Assembly (NCBI GenBank): GCA_025996865.1
Contig: BNTV01000057.1
Span: 1 to 29,834 of the forward strand
DNA from: Bacteroidia bacterium
GTDB lineage: Bacteria; Bacteroidota; Bacteroidia; Bacteroidales; Azobacteroidaceae
Direction: 5' to 3'
DNA: 29,834 nucleotides
Shown piece by piece: positions 17,091 to 24,417 of this stretch. Every line of letters begins with the position of its first letter. Position 1 is the first letter of the stretch. Made by a program: the position numbers and the translations under genes. The notes under the pieces are model-generated. The model worked only from the letters and a program-made list of their open reading frames with translations, had not been told where the DNA came from and did no database searches.

Positions 17091-17957
17091 TCAAATCCGC
17101 TCCAAAACCTTAGCAATCAATTCATCAAACGACCCTTTGTAATTCGTATTCATCCCACCGGAATATCGCCCTGCAATCACCAAACAAGCCGTCATCGCCT
17201 TATGCCCCATCAAAGAAGCCAATCCCGCCAACGCAGCGCTTTCCATCTCATAATTGCAAATCTTTAATCCCTTATATTCAAACGATTCGATCTGTTTGTT
17301 CATTTCCGGATTGTTCAAACCCAAACGGACATGCCGTCCCTGAGGACCATAAAAGCCGCTGGCAGAAATGGTTATTCCTTTCACCATGTCGTGTCCGATT
17401 TGTTCGATCAAAGTTTTGTCCGCATGTACAAAATAAGGGGTAGCCAATAACTTGTCCCATTGCGTGTGTTTCGAAAATTTCTCCGATAACTCGAAATCGG
17501 AAATCGACTCTCCACCTTCATAGAAGAAAATCAATCCGTCCATACCCATCGAAATTTCGGAAACGACATACGAACCAATCGGAGCAAAAGGCTGCAAACC
17601 GCCGCAAGTGCCAATCCGAACCAAAGTCAGTTGACGTAAATCTTTCTTCACTTCACGCGTTTGCAAATCAATATTCGCCAAAGCATCCAATTCGGTCATG
17701 ACAATATCTAAATTATCGCAACCGATTCCATGTGATAAAGCCGTGATTCTCTTCCCTTTATAAGAACCGGTAATGGTTCGGAATTCACGACTTTGAGAGT
17801 CAAACTCAATGGAATCGAAAGACGCAGCCACGACGGGCACCCTTTCCTGGTCGCCCATCAAGACTACTTTATCGGCTAATTGTTCCGGTTTCAAATGCAG
17901 ATGGAAAATCGAACCGTCCGCATTAACCGGAAGCTGGTCTGGAGGAATTATTCTCAT
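17091..17957 (-). CDS. Nucleoside phosphorylase, uridine phosphorylase-like
   Basis: 288 residues, PNP/UDP (NP-I) family. Near the N-terminus KVVLMGDQERVP is the phosphate-loop region of these enzymes (usually GDPxR). ALSHGIGCDN and VRIGTCGGLQ form the phosphate and nucleoside binding strands. YEMESAALAGLASLMG is the family's MES motif, which binds the ribose. The length is a little above the ~250 residues of E. coli Udp, consistent with the Bacteroidetes type. It splits uridine (or a related nucleoside) with phosphate into base and ribose-1-phosphate in the cytoplasm. Substrate choice between uridine and purine nucleosides cannot be fixed from sequence reading alone. 62 bp separate it from floA upstream, with a strong hairpin between. 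Confidence 0.8.
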   Translation of the reverse strand: MRIIPPDQLPVNADGSIFHLHLKPEQLADKVVLMGDQERVPVVAASFDSIEFDSQSREFRTITGSYKGKRITALSHGIGCDNLDIVMTELDALANIDLQTREVKKDLRQLTLVRIGTCGGLQPFAPIGSYVVSEISMGMDGLIFFYEGGESISDFELSEKFSKHTQWDKLLATPYFVHADKTLIEQIGHDMVKGITISASGFYGPQGRHVRLGLNNPEMNKQIESFEYKGLKICNYEMESAALAGLASLMGHKAMTACLVIAGRYSGGMNTNYKGSFDELIAKVLERI

Positions 17958-17971
17958 GTAAATTTATTTTT

Positions 17972-18010
17972 GGTGAAAGGTGAAAAATCTTTTGCTTTTC
18001 ACCTTTCACC
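17972..18010. terminator. 15-bp perfect inverted repeat between floA and phosphorylase
   Basis: GGTGAAAGGTGAAAA (17972-17986) and TTTTCACCTTTCACC (17996-18010) with a 9-nt loop, starting about 9 bp after the floA stop. There is no T-run after it on the minus strand. It may cause partial termination, act in mRNA 3'-end protection, or be a dispersed palindrome built from the repeated unit TCACCTT. Confidence 0.5.
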
Positions 18011-18019
18011 ATTTACCTT

Positions 18020-19024
18020 TCAGCCTTTGTTAATCGTTTTATCTTGTGTTTTTCCAGCCGGTTTCGCGATGCTTTCCCGCATATCGGTATCGGCTTGTAC
18101 ATTTTTCATCCGGTAATAATCCATGATACCCATATTGCCGTTTCGGAAAGCTTCGGCCATCGCTTTCGGCACTTCGGCTTCGGCTTCGATTACTTTGGCG
18201 CGGGCTTCCTGCGCTTTGGCTTTCATTTCCTGTTCAAGGGCGACAGCCATTGCACGACGTTCTTCCGCTTTGGCCTGTGCAATGTTTTTATCGGCCTGAG
18301 CCTGGTCCATCTGCAATTCGGCGCCGATGTTTTTACCTATGTCTATATCGGCAATGTCAATCGACAGAATTTCGAATGCGGTACCGGCATCCAAACCTTT
18401 TTTCAAAACGACTTTGGAAATGCTGTCCGGATTTTCCAAAACTTCCTTGTGCGTTTCCGCCGTACCGATCGAGGAAATAATCCCCTCGCCTACCCTTGCG
18501 ATAACCGTTTCTTCGCCGGCGCCGCCAACCAATTGTTTGATATTGGCGCGAACCGTGATACGCGCTTTTACCAACAGTTGGATACCGTTTTTAGCTACTG
18601 CGGCAATAGCCGGAGTATCAATCACTTTCGGGTTTACGGACATTTGAACGGCCTGAAACACATCGCGTCCCGCCAAGTCAATAGCCGTCGCCATCTGGAA
18701 AGACAAATCAATATTCGCTTTCTCGGCGGAAACCAAGGCATGTACTACTCTTTCGACATGTCCACCTGCCAAATAGTGCGCTTCCAACTGGTCGCGGGTA
18801 ATATTTTTCAAACCGGCTTTGTGCGCTTCAATCATCGCGTTGACAATCACTGGGGGCGGAACTTTCCGCAACCGCATCAGAAAGAGTTGCAATAAAGAAA
18901 TACTCACTCCCGAAGCCTTTGCGTTAATCCACAATACGAAAGGCACATAATAAAAGAATATAGACAACAAAACAATCGCTGCTACAATCATAATAATCCA
19001 AAGTAATGCTGCTGCTTCAAACAT
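18020..19024 (-). CDS. floA: FloA flotillin-like membrane-domain protein
   Basis: 334 residues, the usual length of FloA/YqfA (UPF0365). N-terminal membrane hairpin ([24 protein letters not shown]), then the conserved [19 protein letters not shown] block, the SPFH domain (about 60-230) and a C-terminal Ala/Glu/Lys-rich coiled coil (about 235-320: [23 protein letters not shown]). Flotillins assemble into ordered membrane domains on the cytoplasmic side and help organise membrane protein complexes. The NfeD partner lies just upstream (34-bp gap), the arrangement known for SPFH/NfeD pairs. The short C-terminal tail after [10 protein letters not shown] is likely variable. Confidence 0.93.
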   Translation of the reverse strand: MFEAAALLWIIMIVAAIVLLSIFFYYVPFVLWINAKASGVSISLLQLFLMRLRKVPPPVIVNAMIEAHKAGLKNITRDQLEAHYLAGGHVERVVHALVSAEKANIDLSFQMATAIDLAGRDVFQAVQMSVNPKVIDTPAIAAVAKNGIQLLVKARITVRANIKQLVGGAGEETVIARVGEGIISSIGTAETHKEVLENPDSISKVVLKKGLDAGTAFEILSIDIADIDIGKNIGAELQMDQAQADKNIAQAKAEERRAMAVALEQEMKAKAQEARAKVIEAEAEVPKAMAEAFRNGNMGIMDYYRMKNVQADTDMRESIAKPAGKTQDKTINKG

Positions 19025-19058
19025 ATTAATTCATTTTTTAGTTTATATTTTATAACTT

Positions 19059-19526
19059 TTAATTTTTAGTTCTCACAATCAACTGCGTCGGCGATACTTT
19101 CAAAACTACGATTTCCGTGTTTTCATCGACAAATTCACCCAATGTTTTTGCTTCCATCGTGATGTTGTTCACACGGACTTTACCCATCGGATTCAGGCGG
19201 GAAATACTGATTCCTTCATTTCCGACGGCAACACTCAACGAATCGTTTGAAGCCACCGTCGAATTAATATCGGTTTTCAGGGAAATTGTATCCAAAGCCT
19301 TGGATTTCACTAAATAAACAAAAGCTATTCCGATAATCGCCAAAGTCGAAACAAGCGTAATGCTTCCGCCCCAAACCCCATAACTACGGAACGCATAATA
19401 TATGCCGGCAATCGAAAACGCAGCCCCTGCTAAAGCCGCAATCGTCAATCCCGGAATCAGGAATATCTCTGCCATAATCAGCAATATTCCAATAAGGCAC
19501 AATACAACAATAATTATAACTTCCAT
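19059..19526 (-). CDS. NfeD-like membrane protein, FloA partner
   Basis: 155 residues: short NfeD form without the ClpP-like protease domain. About four hydrophobic segments (VIIIVVLCLIGILLIMAEI, LTIAALAGAAFSIAGI, then SITLVSTLAIIGIAFVYLV) precede a C-terminal OB-fold (about 95-155: GNEGISISRLNPMGKVRVN, VDENTEIVVLKVSPTQLIV), with the GxxGxxxxxLxPxGxV pattern of the family. It probably binds FloA through the OB-fold and anchors or regulates the flotillin domain. It sits directly before floA, and 16 bp after the PD40 gene's stop. Confidence 0.9.
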   Translation of the reverse strand: MEVIIIVVLCLIGILLIMAEIFLIPGLTIAALAGAAFSIAGIYYAFRSYGVWGGSITLVSTLAIIGIAFVYLVKSKALDTISLKTDINSTVASNDSLSVAVGNEGISISRLNPMGKVRVNNITMEAKTLGEFVDENTEIVVLKVSPTQLIVRTKN

Positions 19527-19529
19527 ATT

Positions 19530-19562
19530 TAATTCTTAATTCTTAACTCTTAGTTCTTAACT
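19530..19562. repeat. Degenerate TTCTTAA tandem repeat
   Basis: About four units of TTCTTAAnT(C/T) run through the gap before the NfeD gene and into the 3' end of the PD40 gene, where they code for the last residues (KELRTKS). The C-terminal end of the protein therefore seems to come from the repeat. Confidence 0.6.
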
Positions 19563-20802
19563 CCTTTATCTCTCTGTTCCTCACCTCAATCTCCATTTTT
19601 TTGAATGTGTCATATAAATTTTCCAAACGAGATTCGTTTTCAAGGATTGATAATTTCAAAGTGCGTTTACGATTCGCATCACCTTCGGCAAAATTTCTTC
19701 GTTGAGCGTCCAATTGATTTTCCAAAGTCAAAATTTGCTTTTTTAAATCCCGCGAACGCAAGAAAGTTTGTTTGGCGCCCTCATCCTCAAAATCCGCCAA
19801 AGTATAATAAACAATTTTATCGTTTATCACAAAAGTAAAATCCTTAGTCACTGCCTGTTGATTTCCTTTTTCGATATCATTCCCGATTTTTTGCAAAAGC
19901 GCCTGATAATTGGCATTGGGACGCCAAGTATCCCGAATGGAATTGATTTTCGCGCGACCGGCTAAAACGGCAAAATTTTCATCCTCTACGAACACAGGCT
20001 CTTCATTCGGAATAAACGTGTAAATAATCACTTTATCTTCCGGTTGAAACCGGTCGGTTGCAAAATAGCCGACGCCATTGAGTTCGTCGATAGCCAACAT
20101 ATAATCGTTGTATGGAGAATTAAAGGGCATTCCGAGTTGCCTGGGAGCCAAATACGTGTCATTGTCCACATTGTAACGGCTGATAAACAAGTCGTAACCG
20201 CCAATCGATTCGTTCCCGTTAGAAGCATAATAAATAGTTAATCCATCGGACATTACAAAAGGATAATTATCATCGGCCAACGAATCGACCGGAATATTCA
20301 AGGGCTTTTCTTCCGACCATCCGTCCTGCATTTTCACCTGTGTATATAAACGGAAAAGGGTTTTCTCGGCTTTCTTGCCGAAAAAACGACGATCTTTCAG
20401 TTGATTTTCATAGGTAACCGAACCCGTTGTTTGTTCAAGCGTTCCGGCTTCTTCAACCAAATGGTAAGCGCTTAAAAAATGAGTTTTATCAACAAGGATG
20501 CTATCAATTATCTGGATATTTTCGCACCGGCTAACCATTCTCGCCAAATTCTCGACTTTTTTGATTAAAGGTCTCAGCGAATCAATAATCACAGGAGCTT
20601 TTTTATTTTTTTTATCTTTTTCAAGCAAAGAAATTTGCATCAGGTAAGACTCGGCAGCATTGTCAAACCTGTATAATTGCTCATACATCTCCGCCGCCGC
20701 CACGTATTTTTTATCGGCATACAATTTATCGGCTTCCTCAAGTGTCTGTGCCCGAAGAAGAATCGAAATGAAGAAGAACAAAACAAAAATTGCGTATCGC
20801 AT
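19543..20802 (-). CDS. Exported PD40 propeller protein with TPR and coiled coil
   Basis: Start at 20802 (MRYAIFVLFFFISILLRAQ, a clean signal peptide, 419 residues) is preferred; the upstream ATG at 20835 lies before the predicted transcript start. Residues ~20-70 are TPR-like (EEADKLYADKKYVAAAEMYE). About 180-270 hold PD40/WD40-like strands, including DGLTIYYASNGNESIGGYDL and DELNGVGYFATDR. The C-terminus (~355-415) is a coiled coil (LENQLDAQRRNFAEGDANRK). The TPR-plus-PD40 order is common in Bacteroidetes envelope proteins (some with OmpA domains, as in PorE/PorW-like proteins); this one lacks an OmpA domain. Periplasmic or surface location is likely; function is unknown. The last codons overlap a TTCTTAA-type tandem repeat. 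Confidence 0.75.
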   Translation of the reverse strand: MRYAIFVLFFFISILLRAQTLEEADKLYADKKYVAAAEMYEQLYRFDNAAESYLMQISLLEKDKKNKKAPVIIDSLRPLIKKVENLARMVSRCENIQIIDSILVDKTHFLSAYHLVEEAGTLEQTTGSVTYENQLKDRRFFGKKAEKTLFRLYTQVKMQDGWSEEKPLNIPVDSLADDNYPFVMSDGLTIYYASNGNESIGGYDLFISRYNVDNDTYLAPRQLGMPFNSPYNDYMLAIDELNGVGYFATDRFQPEDKVIIYTFIPNEEPVFVEDENFAVLAGRAKINSIRDTWRPNANYQALLQKIGNDIEKGNQQAVTKDFTFVINDKIVYYTLADFEDEGAKQTFLRSRDLKKQILTLENQLDAQRRNFAEGDANRKRTLKLSILENESRLENLYDTFKKMEIEVRNREIKELRTKS

Positions 20803-20822
20803 ACGAATTATTTTATAACGCT

Positions 20823-20830
20823 CAAAGTTA
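20823..20830 (-). promoter_or_regulatory. Candidate -7 element for PD40-nfeD-floA
   Basis: Minus strand TAACTTTG. The predicted transcript start near 20816 supports the ATG at 20802. A clear -33 TTTG is not seen. Confidence 0.45.
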
Positions 20831-20871
20831 GTCATTTTTTTAATATGGCGCTATATTTAAGCTATAAAATA

Positions 20872-20903
20872 TTTGGAAATCATTATCTATTTAGGTAACT
20901 TTG
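20872..20903 (+). promoter_or_regulatory. Bacteroidetes promoter for toxin-antitoxin locus
   Basis: TTTG at 20872-20875, 20-bp spacer, then TAACTTTG at 20896-20903: the full -33/-7 form of the phylum. The predicted transcript start (about 20910) falls on the ATG of the toxin remnant at 20908, so the toxin message would be leaderless or nearly so. Confidence 0.75.
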
Positions 20904-20907
20904 CAGC

Positions 20908-21098
20908 ATGGAGCCAAAATATCTAAGAGATGTTATTGTTTATGGGAGCTATTTTGGGGACTTCTATAATGCACAATCCGAAAAAATTCAATCCAAAATA
21001 GATTGGATAATTGGAAAAAACAAAAAACACCCAAACAAGAAATAGAAAAAGCAAAAAGATTAAAACAAAATTATTATGAAAGTAAACAAGCAAAATGA
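20908..21098 (+). pseudogene. HigB/RelE-like toxin, internally deleted
   Basis: The N-terminal piece (20908 to about 21015: MEPKYLRDVIVYGSYFGDFY, then SEKIQSKIDWIIG) and the C-terminal piece in another frame (21015-21098: KKQKTPKQEIEKAKRLKQNY then YESKQAK) are the two ends of the phage-type Gp49/HigB-like toxin family, which is normally about 110-115 residues. Together they give about 63 residues, so roughly 50 residues of the core are gone and the frame is shifted. The core contains the RNase fold strands (EGxxGLYEIRV), so the product must be inactive. The continuous frame stops at 21043-21045. The end of the remnant overlaps the antitoxin start (21076), as in intact toxin-first operons. Confidence 0.85.
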
Positions 21099-21384
21099 AA
21101 TTGTAAACTGGGATGAACACCTTGACCGTAAATACGGAAAAAGAGGTACATCTACTCGCGAAAAATACGAAGAAGATTTTGAAACTTTCAAATTGGGCGT
21201 ACTTATACAAGACGCACGAAAAAAGCAAAATTTGACGCAAGAAGAACTTGCTTCGCGAGCAGGTACAACAAAAAATTATATTTCGCGCATAGAAAATGAT
21301 GCAAGTGATATTCGACTTACAACATTAATGCGGATTGTAAGAAACGGCCTTGGCGGAAATTTGAGATTTAATTTTTCTGTTTAA
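21076..21384 (+). CDS. XRE-family HigA-like antitoxin
   Basis: 102 residues. N-terminal ~45 residues (VNWDEHLDRKYGKRGTSTRE, KYEEDFETFKLG) are the usual linker of this antitoxin type. Residues ~48-100 are an HTH_3/XRE domain (DARKKQNLTQEELASRAGTT, then KNYISRIENDASDIRLTTL). It should bind its own promoter and formerly neutralise the upstream toxin, which is now deleted. No frameshift or stop is visible, so it is intact and orphaned. It may be kept as a regulator, or as protection against related toxins. Its transcription probably starts at the promoter at 20872-20903. Confidence 0.88.
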   Translation: MKVNKQNEIVNWDEHLDRKYGKRGTSTREKYEEDFETFKLGVLIQDARKKQNLTQEELASRAGTTKNYISRIENDASDIRLTTLMRIVRNGLGGNLRFNFSV

Positions 21385-21421
21385 TTTAAGAGGAAAAAAC
21401 TCATATAATTACACTAAAAAC

Positions 21422-22267
21422 ATGGATTCATTAAAAAATCTTGACAACATTTCCTGGTGGGAACATTCACTACATACGTTAAGAGATGATGCGATTAACT
21501 TCGGTGAAAAATTACTCCTTTGCATTGTAATTTATTTCATTGGTCGGAAACTCATCAAATATACCAAAGTACTTGTAAATAAATTGCTAAGCAAACAGCA
21601 ATTTGACCCGACAGTCACTTCTTTTCTGAAAAGCCTGATTGATATTATCCTGACAGCAGCCTTATTAATTACAATTGTCAATATTCTGGGAATAAACAAC
21701 AGTTCATTTGTCGCCATCCTCGCATCGGCGGGCGTTGCCATGGGTATGGCAATGAGCGGGACATTACAGAATTTTGCAGGTGGAGTCATGATTTTGGTTT
21801 TCCGTCCTTACCGGGTAGGCGATTATATTCAAGCGCAGGGACAAGAAGGAACCGTAAAAGAAATTCATATTTTCAATACGGAAATTATGACGGCTGACAA
21901 TAAAACGGTTTTCATCCCCAACGGAGGATTAAGTTCCAATGTAATCGTAAATTTCAATAACAAAAATACCCGTAGAATCGATTTGGTCGTTGGCGTTGAA
22001 TACGGAACGGATTACGATTTGGTAAAATCAACGGTGACGAAAATCATTCAATCGGACGAGCGGATTTTTCCAGACCCGGCGCCATTTATCGCCTTGAAAA
22101 CCTTAAATGAAAGTTCGGTTGACATTTTGATTCGGGTTTGGGTTAATACTTCCGACTATTGGAACGTTTATTTCAACCTCAATGAACAAGTTTATAAAAT
22201 ATTCGGAAAGAAAGGGATAGGAATCCCATTCCCGCAAATGACAGTGCATTTGGCCGGGAAAGATTAA
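21422..22267 (+). CDS. Small-conductance mechanosensitive channel (MscS)
   Basis: 281 residues, normal MscS size. Three membrane helices: KLLLCIVIYFIGRKL, DIILTAALLITIVNIL and the pore-lining helix rich in Gly/Ala (ASAGVAMGMAMSGTLQNFAG). Then the beta domain (VMILVFRPYRVGDYIQAQGQ, TVFIPNGGLSSNVIVNF) and the alpha/beta domain (INVYFNLN-type, here WNVYFNLNEQVYKIFGKKGI), ending IPFPQMTVHL as in the family. It opens under membrane tension and releases small solutes during hypo-osmotic shock, in the inner membrane. Follows the antitoxin by 37 bp and may be cotranscribed by chance only. Confidence 0.95.
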   Translation: MDSLKNLDNISWWEHSLHTLRDDAINFGEKLLLCIVIYFIGRKLIKYTKVLVNKLLSKQQFDPTVTSFLKSLIDIILTAALLITIVNILGINNSSFVAILASAGVAMGMAMSGTLQNFAGGVMILVFRPYRVGDYIQAQGQEGTVKEIHIFNTEIMTADNKTVFIPNGGLSSNVIVNFNNKNTRRIDLVVGVEYGTDYDLVKSTVTKIIQSDERIFPDPAPFIALKTLNESSVDILIRVWVNTSDYWNVYFNLNEQVYKIFGKKGIGIPFPQMTVHLAGKD

Positions 22268-22314
22268 TGAAATAGATACGAATTATTACTAACATTATAA
22301 AATATATTTAATTG

Positions 22315-22911
22315 ATGAAAAAAATTATAGCTTTAATCGGTTTTGTTGTGATTTTCACAGCTTGCGACGTTGCCCAACAGTTGGCCGGCGCTTATAACAT
22401 GACGCAATGCAAATATGCCTACAACTCTATTTCAGGATTGACTTTGGACGGAATTAATTTATCAAACACGAATAGCATTTCTGCCCTTAACCCGCTGTCA
22501 TTGGCTAAATTGGCGACCGCTTTTTCATCACCTTCGGGAACTTTGCCGCTCAATTTTAATTTGAATTTAGACGTAACAAATCCCAATCCCCAAACGGCGT
22601 TATTGAACGGATTAAGTTACATTCTGGAAATTGACGGTCTTGAAATGACGCAAGGCGTTATGCAACGGCAAATTGAAGTAGCCGGAGGAGGAGGGAAAAC
22701 CGTTTTACCGATTAATCTGGCATTTGACCTCAAAAAAGTGGCAAGCGGTCAATCAATGGAAACGCTGAAAAATCTGATTTTCAATTTTGCAGGCATCGGA
22801 GGCAATCCAAGCAATGTGACTTTCCGCATCAAGCCTAATTTTACAATAGGCGGAAACACTTTCAGCGCCCCCGCCTATATCCCGGTTTCTTTTACTTTGA
22901 ATAAAAAATAG
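22315..22911 (+). CDS. LEA type 2 / WHy-domain lipoprotein
   Basis: 198 residues from the ATG at 22315 (a TTG three bases earlier is less likely). Lipoprotein signal: MKKIIALIGFVVIFTACD with lipobox FTAC. The rest (about 30-195) is a beta-sandwich of the LEA14/WHy type: GLTLDGINLS, LNFNLNLDVTNPNPQTALLN (the conserved NPN segment) and VLPINLAFDL. Such proteins are common in Bacteroidetes as periplasmic or outer-membrane-anchored lipoproteins; a role in stress tolerance or envelope stability is inferred only from the family name. 47 bp after mscS, so cotranscription is likely. Its stop codon overlaps a copy of the dispersed repeat at 22908-22928. Confidence 0.8.
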   Translation: MKKIIALIGFVVIFTACDVAQQLAGAYNMTQCKYAYNSISGLTLDGINLSNTNSISALNPLSLAKLATAFSSPSGTLPLNFNLNLDVTNPNPQTALLNGLSYILEIDGLEMTQGVMQRQIEVAGGGGKTVLPINLAFDLKKVASGQSMETLKNLIFNFAGIGGNPSNVTFRIKPNFTIGGNTFSAPAYIPVSFTLNKK

Positions 22912-22928
22912 TGTTAAGTTAATTTTAT
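22908..22928 (+). repeat. Copy 2 of dispersed repeat (21 nt)
   Basis: 21 nt identical to 28566-28586 and 16 nt identical to the minus strand of 14320-14335 (core GTTAAGTTAATTTTAT). It covers the stop codon of the LEA-type gene and lies in the convergent gap to the fadL-like gene. The next bases, CCGGACTTTTGAGACAGTC, look like a typical insertion-element end, but no second end is visible. Confidence 0.75.
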
Positions 22929-22962
22929 CCGGACTTTTGAGACAGTCTTTCTATGGGTTTTA

Positions 22963-24294
22963 TTAAAATTTAAAATCAACCCCAACACCAAAAGTTTTGT
23001 TCGTTCTTCCGAATACGGTAGAACCTTTCACTACGGAAATAACCGGCGTTTCAGTCGTCCAATCTTCATAATTCGTGAAGAAATAAGCCGCATTAATCCG
23101 GATATTTTCAGTGACATTCCATGCACCGCCGAAACCGAACGATACCGAATTTAAGAAATAAGTCAAATCGGTCTGGAAAGCGTCTGTTACAGCGCTGCGG
23201 GTAAATTGCGCACCACAGCTGGCTAAGAATTTCGGATTAAAACGATATTCTACACCGGCCAAATATTCGTTTGTACCGCCGTCAATTAGTTTTTGTCTGT
23301 CACTCAGCATTTTGGCATCCGAATCGAAAAAATGATGGTAACCGGCCGATACAGTCAATGCCGGAAGAATATCGTATTGTGCGCCGATGCTCAACAATGC
23401 CGGAATATCGTAAGGTGTTTTGAAGCCGTCGTTGAATTGCGCTTGTCCGGTCGTATTTTCAGTCGTTTTGTTGGTTAATTCAATCGCCGATTTAAATTCG
23501 TAGGTGATACCTACATTCAGATTATTCCATTTATAATCCAGACCGATAATCGGCGCAATTCCCAAACCGGTTTGTTTCAGGTCCAGATTCAGATTGCCCA
23601 CCGAAGGCACTACATTCTGCACAGGTACATATTGTCCGGCTGCATTACGTAACTGAATATTTTTGAGATAGCCTTCATAACCGTTATCCACATAATTCAA
23701 ACGCAAACCCAGATAAGCGGAAAAATTATCAAGAATTGAATACGTCGCCCCCAATTGTCCGCCAAACGTCATTGACGAACCTGTCAACCGGCTTTCCAGA
23801 GAATATCCGGTAAAAGCGTTGGCGCCCATTTGTTGATTTACCGACAACGGAATCATGGAAATCTGCGATTCAAACGAAGGCAAACCGGATGCAAATTCAA
23901 GCGACCCGCCGCCGCCGGCTACGGCAAAATTTCCTGAAAATACCCAATTGCCTGTTTTATAGGCCGCTTGTAAACTGGGAATAACCCAAGCTTTCGCTTT
24001 ACCTTCAAAATTTTTGGTCGCATTTTCACCAAAACCTGCAAAAGGAGCGAATGTAGTCGTTAAAGAGCGCGTCTGAAAAGCGCTTTGATTATTGATTGAG
24101 AGATTGAAACCTTCATGCGTAAGAAAAGCCAAACCCGCCGGGTTGGTATAAGCCGCGTCTATTTCGGTAGAAGCGCCCCGGGCGGGATTTCTCAGAAAAG
24201 AAACATTTTGATTCGTATTGGTTAAGATATCACCTGCCCAAACCTCACTACACGCGAAAAAAACAATCGCCAATAAAAATAAATTCTTCTTCAT
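22963..24294 (-). CDS. FadL/TodX-family outer-membrane transport porin
   Basis: 443 residues, the normal size of FadL-type porins. Signal peptide at 1-20 (LFLLAIVFFACSEVWA). The N-terminal hatch region carries NPA-type motifs (FLRNPARGA, AYTNPAGLAFL), typical of the family. About 14 amphipathic strands follow, with a Gly/aromatic pattern such as GLDYKWNNLNVGITYEF and INAAYFFTNY; the last strand ends in Phe (GVGVDFKF), as for Bam-assembled barrels. It takes up hydrophobic compounds such as long-chain fatty acids across the outer membrane. Convergent with the LEA-type gene; own promoter region at 24323-24372. Confidence 0.9.
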   Translation of the reverse strand: MKKNLFLLAIVFFACSEVWAGDILTNTNQNVSFLRNPARGASTEIDAAYTNPAGLAFLTHEGFNLSINNQSAFQTRSLTTTFAPFAGFGENATKNFEGKAKAWVIPSLQAAYKTGNWVFSGNFAVAGGGGSLEFASGLPSFESQISMIPLSVNQQMGANAFTGYSLESRLTGSSMTFGGQLGATYSILDNFSAYLGLRLNYVDNGYEGYLKNIQLRNAAGQYVPVQNVVPSVGNLNLDLKQTGLGIAPIIGLDYKWNNLNVGITYEFKSAIELTNKTTENTTGQAQFNDGFKTPYDIPALLSIGAQYDILPALTVSAGYHHFFDSDAKMLSDRQKLIDGGTNEYLAGVEYRFNPKFLASCGAQFTRSAVTDAFQTDLTYFLNSVSFGFGGAWNVTENIRINAAYFFTNYEDWTTETPVISVVKGSTVFGRTNKTFGVGVDFKF

Positions 24295-24322
24295 TATTAC
24301 AAATTTTAATAGTTAGAGGCTG

Positions 24323-24372
24323 CAAATATAGTCAAATTTTTTAATATTGCACATAAATACAAAAAATGTGCA
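24323..24372 (-). promoter_or_regulatory. Candidate promoter and operator dyad of fadL-like gene
   Basis: Minus strand TATATTTG at 24323-24330 fits the -7 element; a TGTG at 24350-24353 is a one-mismatch -33 element at 19 bp. The dyad TGCACAT (24348-24354) / ATGTGCA (24366-24372) with an 11-bp spacer overlaps that -33 element, as expected for a repressor or activator site. Confidence 0.5.
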
Positions 24373-24417
24373 TAAAACTATATAAAAAGGCGACAGAAAA
24401 ACCCTACTGCGGTAATC

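Noticed and set aside
18044..18895. 283-codon open frame on the plus strand
   Set aside because: Antisense to floA, which is a highly conserved family; Phe/His-rich translation is typical of an antisense frame.
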